NCBI GenBank assembly: GCA_019912965.1
Contig: JAIOHM010000085.1
Span: 1-64,000, forward strand
Source: Anaerolineae bacterium
GTDB taxonomy: Bacteria; Chloroflexota; Anaerolineae; Aggregatilineales; Phototrophicaceae
Reading direction: 5' to 3'
Length of the DNA: 64,000 nucleotides
Part shown: in pieces, positions 59,415 through 64,000 of the stretch
Layout of the letters: every line of letters starts with the position of its first letter
How positions within the stretch are numbered: the first letter of the stretch is position 1
Position numbers and translations under genes: made by a program
The notes under the pieces: generated by a model
Databases searched by the model: none
What the model saw: the letters and a program-made list of their open reading frames with translations, nothing else
Told to the model about the DNA's origin: nothing

Positions 59415-60074
59415 ATGAAACGCTTCATTTGGGGATTGGCGACGCTGGCTGCCGCAGGGTGTTCTCTCGTCTATACGGCTGCCCCCGCTGTAACCCAACT
59501 CACCGTCCCCGTACTCCCAACGAGTGTGCCCACTGTTGAAGCGACCCTTGCGCCGCCAGCAGTATCGAATGCTGAAATTTCCCCTTCGCCTGTTCCACCA
59601 ACGGAGGCTGTTTTTGTGGCTGGTTTACCGGATTGGGGTGCTGCCCCGGAACTGACCAACACCGTCTGGCTGAATACCGACCAACCACTGCGGCTGGCTG
59701 ATCTGGGCGGCAAGGTCGTCCTGCTGGATATGTGGACATTTGGCTGCATCAACTGTATCAATGTGATTCCGTCTTTGCGCGAATGGCATCAGACCTATGC
59801 CGATCAAGGGCTGGTCATCATCGGCAATCATTACCCCGAATTCAGTTACGAACACGATCTCAATAACCTCCGCGATGCGCTGGTGCGGCTGGATGTTCCC
59901 TATGTGGTTGCTCAGGATAACGATGGCGCGACGTGGCGGGCGTATAACAACCGCTACTGGCCGACGCTGATTTTGATCGACAAACGCGGGCATATCCGTT
60001 ACCGCCACATTGGCGAGGGCGCGTATGATGTCACCGAGCAGGCCATTCAGGATTTGCTGGCGGAATCGGCTTGA
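59415..60074 (+). CDS. Thioredoxin-like lipoprotein
   Basis: About 219 residues from the ATG at 59415. Lipoprotein-like signal with MKRFIWGLATLAAAGCS and a Thr/Pro/Val linker to residue ~70. The thioredoxin-fold domain has LLDMWTFGCINCINVIPSLR with the CxxC active site (CINC), then GLVIIGNHYPEFSYEH, and cis-Pro region NRYWPTLILIDKRGHI. It resembles the C-terminal domain of DipZ-type redoxins. It would exchange disulfides outside the membrane. Confidence 0.9.
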   Translation: MKRFIWGLATLAAAGCSLVYTAAPAVTQLTVPVLPTSVPTVEATLAPPAVSNAEISPSPVPPTEAVFVAGLPDWGAAPELTNTVWLNTDQPLRLADLGGKVVLLDMWTFGCINCINVIPSLREWHQTYADQGLVIIGNHYPEFSYEHDLNNLRDALVRLDVPYVVAQDNDGATWRAYNNRYWPTLILIDKRGHIRYRHIGEGAYDVTEQAIQDLLAESA

Positions 60075-60108
60075 CTGCTCTCACTTTTGAGAATACAATC
60101 AACTTTAG

Positions 60109-60136
60109 TTCTCAGAAATGAGAATGGTTATTCTCA
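60109..60136. promoter_or_regulatory. TTCTCA/TGAGAA palindromes before the secreted hydrolase
   Basis: TTCTCA (60109-60114), TGAGAAT (60119-60125) and ATTCTCA (60130-60136) alternate, giving two overlapping inverted repeats just before the ribosome binding site; another TTGAGAAT is at 60087. Possible operator or 5'-UTR hairpin. Confidence 0.45.
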
Positions 60137-60150
60137 AAGGAGATATGCTC

Positions 60151-61701
60151 GTGAAAAAGCTAGGGATGCTGCTGGCACTACTGCTGGTCTTGACGATGGG
60201 TACTGCCGCAGCGCAGGACGCCGGGGAAATCACGCTTGTTCCAATCAATGACTCCGGTTATGGAATCAGTACACTCGTGCCGGAAGGCTGGACGCAGGCC
60301 GCGCTGGGTGTTTATGCACGGGCCAGCGAACCGGGTGACTCAACCCTGCTGGCGCAGCAGGCCGCACCGATAGATGCCGCCCAAACCATGACGGCGTTGC
60401 TGCCTCAATTGGGGCTGACGGAAGCGCCGGAAAGCATCGGCACGCAGGAAACTGCCGCTTTGAACTGGACACTCTACAAAATTGATGTCCCATCGGATGC
60501 GTTTCCCGTAACAATTGATCTGGCGATGAGCGAATCCGAGGGTAAGACTTACGTTATCCTGCTGGCTGCGCCAACCGCCGAATACGAAACGCTGCACGAG
60601 GCCATATTCCTGCCCGTGCTGGCGGCCTTCGCGCCGCTGACGTTGGAAACCGATACCTCGGCGATTAAGCCCTATACCGAAGAAGCAGTCACTTTCCCGA
60701 ACGGCGAGATTACGCTGGCAGGCACTTTATCGCTGCCAGAGAGCGAAGGCTTGCATCCGGCGGTGGTGCTGATTTCGGGTAGCGGGCCGCAAGATCGTGA
60801 CGAATCGTTGGCACCAGTTGCGGGCATCAAACCCTTCGCCCTGATTGCCGACGCCCTGACGCGGGCGGGTATCGCCGTGCTGCGTTATGATGATCGCGGC
60901 GTGGGCGAATCAACAGGGGATTTTGCCAGCGCCACCAGTGCGGATTTTATGACTGATGCCGCCGCTGCGATTGATTATCTGCGGGGTCGTGCAGACATCA
61001 ACCTTGACCAGATTGGCGTGCTGGGGCACAGCGAAGGTGGCCTGATTGCCGCCATGTTGGGCGCGAATAACCCGAATGTGGCCTTCATTGTGTCGATGGC
61101 TGGAACTGCCGTCACCGGGCGCGAGATTCTGGTGCTGCAAACCGAGTTGATTTCCCGCGCGAACGGAACGCCAGAAGAACAGATTATCGATCAGGTTAGG
61201 CTTCTACAGGATTTGACGGACGCTGTTACAGCGGATGAACTGGAAAACGCGGAAGAAATTATCTATCAGGCAGCGGTGGAGCAGATTGCAGTCTTGCCGG
61301 AAGCGCAGCGCGCCTCAATTGGCGATGTCGAAACCTATGCGCGTAATCTGGCGCAGCAGCAGCTTGCCCAGTACACCAGCCCGTGGTTCTCGTTCTTTCT
61401 GACTTACGATCCGGCGGAAGATTGGGCAAAGACCACTGTTCCAGTGCTGGCGGTTTTCGGTGCTTTGGATATGCAGGTGCCGGATGAGCAGAACGCGCCG
61501 CCCTTCGAGGCCGCCATGCAAGCCGCTGGCAATACCGATTACACGGTTGTCATTCTGCCGGATGCCAATCATCTGATGCAGGCCGCTGTCACCGGTGGCA
61601 GCAACGAATATGCCACTTTGGAGCAGGAATTCACCGCCGACTTTTTGCCGACCGTCACCGCCTGGATTCTCGAACGGGTGGATGCTCAGGCTGCATCATA
61701 A
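60151..61701 (+). CDS. Secreted alpha/beta hydrolase (serine esterase/peptidase-like)
   Basis: About 516 residues. A GTG at 60151 has AAAGGAG at the best spacing; the ATG at 60145 is only 2 bases from it. Signal peptide ends at AAAQDAGE. Residues ~20-180 form a PsbP/MOG1-like N-domain (YGISTLVPEGWTQAALGVYA). The hydrolase domain contains HPAVVLISGSGPQDRDESLA, VLRYDDRGVGESTG, nucleophile Ser in IGVLGHSEGGLIAAML, VLAVFGALDMQVPDEQNAPP and the His in LPDANHLMQ. Complete triad. Acts outside the membrane on an unknown substrate. Confidence 0.9.
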   Translation: MKKLGMLLALLLVLTMGTAAAQDAGEITLVPINDSGYGISTLVPEGWTQAALGVYARASEPGDSTLLAQQAAPIDAAQTMTALLPQLGLTEAPESIGTQETAALNWTLYKIDVPSDAFPVTIDLAMSESEGKTYVILLAAPTAEYETLHEAIFLPVLAAFAPLTLETDTSAIKPYTEEAVTFPNGEITLAGTLSLPESEGLHPAVVLISGSGPQDRDESLAPVAGIKPFALIADALTRAGIAVLRYDDRGVGESTGDFASATSADFMTDAAAAIDYLRGRADINLDQIGVLGHSEGGLIAAMLGANNPNVAFIVSMAGTAVTGREILVLQTELISRANGTPEEQIIDQVRLLQDLTDAVTADELENAEEIIYQAAVEQIAVLPEAQRASIGDVETYARNLAQQQLAQYTSPWFSFFLTYDPAEDWAKTTVPVLAVFGALDMQVPDEQNAPPFEAAMQAAGNTDYTVVILPDANHLMQAAVTGGSNEYATLEQEFTADFLPTVTAWILERVDAQAAS

Positions 61702-61730
61702 CCCGGCTGACTTGGCGATCTAAAACAGCA

Positions 61731-61753
61731 GGGGAGAGTCCAAGACTCTCCCC
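61731..61753. terminator. Bidirectional terminator
   Basis: GGGGAGAGTC (61731-61740) and GACTCTCCCC (61744-61753) with a CAA loop between convergent genes. Confidence 0.75.
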
Positions 61754-61779
61754 TGATATAATCGATTTTTGATAGTCGA

Positions 61780-62148
61780 TTAGCTGCGTCCAAATGCCCG
61801 TTTCACATCTGGTGTGTTCAGATAATAAAGAATCAACGCGGCGATGGCGACACTGATGAGGATACCCCCGATGGTTTGATACCCGGTGAGCACCAGAATA
61901 ACCGACACCGCAATTCCCAGAATGTAAATCGCAATGCCCAGCGTCCAACCCCAGGGCTTCAACGTCCATGCGCCGTAAGCGAAAGCCAGCGCCAGAACAG
62001 CCTGTACCAGCGAAACCAGAGCGAGCAGGGTGATGATGATGCCACCAACGGCACCAAGCGCAAACAGGCCGGGTACAGCCAGCAGTCCCAGGACGCCGCC
62101 GATGGCAGCCAGCACGGCCAGAATAGTGATACCAGTTGGGCGTTGCAT
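61780..62148 (-). CDS. Four-helix membrane protein
   Basis: A 122-residue, very hydrophobic protein with four membrane segments. It begins MQRPTGITILAVLAAIGGVL and has YGAWTLKPWGWTLGIAIYIL and the end LYYLNTPDVKRAFGRS. This ending and the LKPWGW motif recur in small membrane proteins related to DUF2127. Function unknown. Confidence 0.75.
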   Translation of the reverse strand: MQRPTGITILAVLAAIGGVLGLLAVPGLFALGAVGGIIITLLALVSLVQAVLALAFAYGAWTLKPWGWTLGIAIYILGIAVSVILVLTGYQTIGGILISVAIAALILYYLNTPDVKRAFGRS

Positions 62149-62296
62149 GAGCAGTTCTCCTTAAAATTAGAAACAAAAGTAAGTAGCAGTGGATTACAAA
62201 ATGTTTCCACCCCCTGTTACGGATTATAAGCGATTTTTTATTTCCGCAATCACGCCTGAATTAAGCCTTTAGTCCCGTTTTCAAACCCTTTTAGTG

Positions 62297-62773
62297 TTGA
62301 CGCATACGAACTTGTGTGCTATCATGATCTGTAGGGGTGTTCTGCTTGGACGCCCGCTTTGCCCCCAACATGCGAAATCTGCACAAAACCCTGTGCTGCA
62401 TTTGCCGCTTTTTTCGCATATTATCAATTGATAATGGTCGCCGCCGCCACTTCCGCCACTTCTCATGGTCGTAATAACCTTGTGCGACGACGACAATCCC
62501 CAAAGATTCGCAGGATTCAAAAAATCGGTGTGCGAATCTGACGAATTTGAAGAATCTTGCGAAATTTGCGAATCATTGCGCGCAAAGCCCTTTCGCAATC
62601 GCAATCGCCGCAATCGCCGCAAACTATCCTTTATGGATTTAACTGAAAAATGTGAACTGATAACTACAGTGGCGGCGAAACTCTCTTTCGCCACGCCGCC
62701 GCCGCCGCCACTTTCCCTGTATTTTTCTGGAAACTGGAAACCTGTAACGGGTAACCATAAATGCATTTGCTGA
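62297..62773 (+). ncRNA. Repeat-rich transcribed leader element, copy 2
   Basis: TTGACG (62297-62302), 17 bases and TATCAT (62320-62325) form a promoter whose spacer (CATACGAACTTGTGTGC) closely matches that of copy 1. A degenerate GTAGGGG hairpin follows, then AATCTGCACAAAACC, TGATAATGG, GACGACGAC, GCGAATCTGACGAATTTG-type steps, CGCAATCGCAATCGCCGCAA, heptamers (62640-62670), (GCC)n at 62695-62711 and TTTCTGGAAACTGGAAACC. The boundary TCAGCAAATG (reverse strand) is shared with copy 1. It ends 65 bases before the haemoglobin gene. Confidence 0.6.
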
Positions 62774-62838
62774 CGGCTGAAAGCGGTTCTGTGTGGTGGT
62801 ATATTTATCCTGAGCAAAAAGGATGTGAATTGACGACT

Positions 62839-63219
62839 ATGCCCGAAACACTCTACGATTTAGCGGGGGGCGCAGAAGGGATGCAGCGTCTTGCTGCCGC
62901 ATTTTATGGCTATGTTTTTGATGATCCGCTCATGCTGCCCTTGTTCCACGATCTGAATGAAGATCATGTTGGGCGAATGGCGCTGTGGCTGGGTGAATTC
63001 TTCGGCGGCCCATTTGAGCACACCAAACAGCGCGGCGGTTTTCGCACGGTGGTTGCCGTACACGAACCCCTCAGCATCAGTGACGCACAGCGAGATCGCT
63101 GGATCAACTACATGATGGCCGCCTGTGAGGATGCCAATATGCCTGAAGAAGTCGTTGCTTTCTTCACACCGTTCATTTATTCCGGTGCATTGGCTGCTCA
63201 ACGGAATTCGCGCCGCTAG
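62839..63219 (+). CDS. glbO: Group II truncated haemoglobin
   Basis: About 126 residues from the ATG at 62839 (MPETLYDLAGGAEGMQRLAA); a TTG at 62830 or ATG at 62761 are longer options. Globin marks: AFYGYVFDDPLMLPLFHDLN, DHVGRMALWLGEFFGGPFEH (proximal His region), LSISDAQRDRWINYMMAACE and VVAFFTPFIYSGALAAQR. The 2/2 globin fold binds haem and O2 or NO. Its long leader begins at the promoter at 62297. Confidence 0.85.
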   Translation: MPETLYDLAGGAEGMQRLAAAFYGYVFDDPLMLPLFHDLNEDHVGRMALWLGEFFGGPFEHTKQRGGFRTVVAVHEPLSISDAQRDRWINYMMAACEDANMPEEVVAFFTPFIYSGALAAQRNSRR

Positions 63220-63232
63220 ATGAATCAATCAG

Positions 63233-63303
63233 CGGGAAAGGATTTCGCAATTGCCGCAACCCTTTCCCGCCCTTTCTGAAAACGGATAACCGATAACGGT
63301 AAG
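63233..63303. repeat. Fragment of the leader-element repeats
   Basis: TTCGCAATTGCCGCAACCC (63244-63262) resembles CGCAATCGCCGCAA, and ACGGATA, ACCGATA, ACGGTAA (63286-63306) have a 7-base step. GGGAAAGG and CCTTTCCC around the first could form a hairpin between convergent genes. Confidence 0.5.
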
Positions 63304-63307
63304 CTAC

Positions 63308-64000
63308 TTACGGAATCACCCGGTCATTCAGCATCGCATTCACTGCCTTCACCAGACGCCGCAGTTCGGCCTCCAAATCCTCGGTGATGCCGTCCTGAAT
63401 AGCCGCCTCGCGGAACAAATCGCGTGCCTCGCGTAGTTCGGACTGTCCCCGCCGCAGCCGTGTTACACCTGCCCGCATCTGAGTACGCGCATCCCGGCTG
63501 GCTGGACTGGTATAAAAACTGGGGAAGTCCCACCCGTGCAGCGTGGCGACCTGCTGTAAGCTGGCGATGAACTCGTCAATCGACTCAATCTGCACCGCTG
63601 CCCCCCGGTTGAGCAGTTCTTTCAGCGCAGAACTGAGCGAAGGCTCAACGCCGAAGTCCAGCGCGGTGATGTCCCGGTAGCGGGATTCAGCCTCAGTAAT
63701 ATTGCCGGGTTGCGGACGCAGTGCACTCTTTTGTGGGGAAAGTCCGGTGAAGATTGGGTACAAAATCCCCACGCACAGGTTATGAATATCCAGCCGGAAG
63801 AATTGGCTGGAAGCCGCCGGACTGCCATCCAGCAGGCGCGAACTGTTCAGATCAATAATCCGTAACTGGGAGCCGTCCCAATAAACATGCTCCAGCTTAT
63901 GATCCATGTAGACGATGTTTTTCTGGTGGGCATAGCGCATCACTTCCGCGAATTGCAGTGCCAGCGCTAACCCTTCCTCGCTCGGCAAACGCCAGCGCGC
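63308..64000 (-). CDS. Divergent protein kinase, C-terminal part (cut by right edge)
   Basis: The frame is open to the window edge, so the ATP-binding lobe lies outside. The visible part (~230 residues) has the helix LALALQFAEVMRYAHQKNIV, catalytic loop YMDHKLEHVYW and metal-binding motif IIDLNSSRLL. Thus Asn of the loop is His and DFG is DLN, the same changes as in the kinase at 40380. A normal C-lobe is followed by a charged helical tail (RTQMRAGVTRLRRGQSELRE) of ~80 residues. The Asp and Lys of the loop are kept, so catalysis is possible. Confidence 0.75.
   Translation of the reverse strand, partial: ARWRLPSEEGLALALQFAEVMRYAHQKNIVYMDHKLEHVYWDGSQLRIIDLNSSRLLDGSPAASSQFFRLDIHNLCVGILYPIFTGLSPQKSALRPQPGNITEAESRYRDITALDFGVEPSLSSALKELLNRGAAVQIESIDEFIASLQQVATLHGWDFPSFYTSPASRDARTQMRAGVTRLRRGQSELREARDLFREAAIQDGITEDLEAELRRLVKAVNAMLNDRVIP

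Overview
The window looks like a chromosome segment of a Chloroflexota bacterium of the Anaerolineae kind. This is inferred from gene content: secreted and lipobox proteins with Thr-Pro-rich linkers, several beta-propeller proteins built on WSPDG repeats, a VanW-family protein, a Tad-type secretion ATPase with a Flp/TadE-like pilin, DUF7282 and fasciclin proteins, orphan sensor proteins, and short operons on both strands. No rRNA, phage, CRISPR array or intact transposase was seen. One tRNA is present, tRNA-Ala(GGC) at 58904-58976.

Layout. 1-2.5 kb: start of a secreted protein, then four tandem paralogous small membrane proteins and a SWIM zinc-finger protein. 2.5-8.4 kb: PAS histidine kinase, SnoaL-like and LysM secreted proteins, DUF4173 membrane protein. 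8.4-16.8 kb: many small accessory genes (DinB/ClbS-like, TetR regulator with DUF4188 partner, AraC, DHFR-like, GyrI-like, DUF1801, MgtC, second SWIM copy, CPBP protease). 17-28.4 kb: envelope and secreted proteins (three beta-propellers, an ECF sigma/DUF7282 operon, fasciclin, carbonic anhydrase) plus MOSC, NifU-N and HNH genes. 29-33 kb: acyl-CoA ligase, aminotransferase, esterase. 33-47 kb: small basic protein, TadA ATPase, MurJ, nucleoside hydrolase, divergent protein kinase, FGE-like protein, AcpS, pilin pair, VanW protein. 47-54 kb: toxin-antitoxin pair, aldehyde dehydrogenase, PPOX pair, TIR-NB-ARC-TPR protein. 54-64 kb: DinB, AraC, ECF sigma with RskA-type anti-sigma, creatininase, thioredoxin-like protein, secreted hydrolase, truncated haemoglobin, and a second divergent kinase cut by the right edge.

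The most unusual material is non-coding. Two ~480-base elements (49908-50394 on the minus strand, 62297-62773 on the plus strand) are clearly homologous. Each starts with a good sigma70 promoter (TTGACG-N17-TATNAT) and a hairpin, runs through trinucleotide, 9-mer and heptamer repeats, and ends about 65-100 bases before a gene in the same direction (aldehyde dehydrogenase, truncated haemoglobin). A more diverged region at 28508-29060 has the same layout in front of an acyl-CoA ligase. They look like a repeated family of long transcribed leaders or ncRNAs. Heptamer-periodic arrays recur at six or more other places, and one supplies the C-terminus and stop codon of the LysM gene. A GC-rich palindrome is inserted in frame in two unrelated genes (DUF4173 and TIR-NB-ARC-TPR). 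A small-RNA candidate with its own promoter and C-rich loops lies at 16816-17012.
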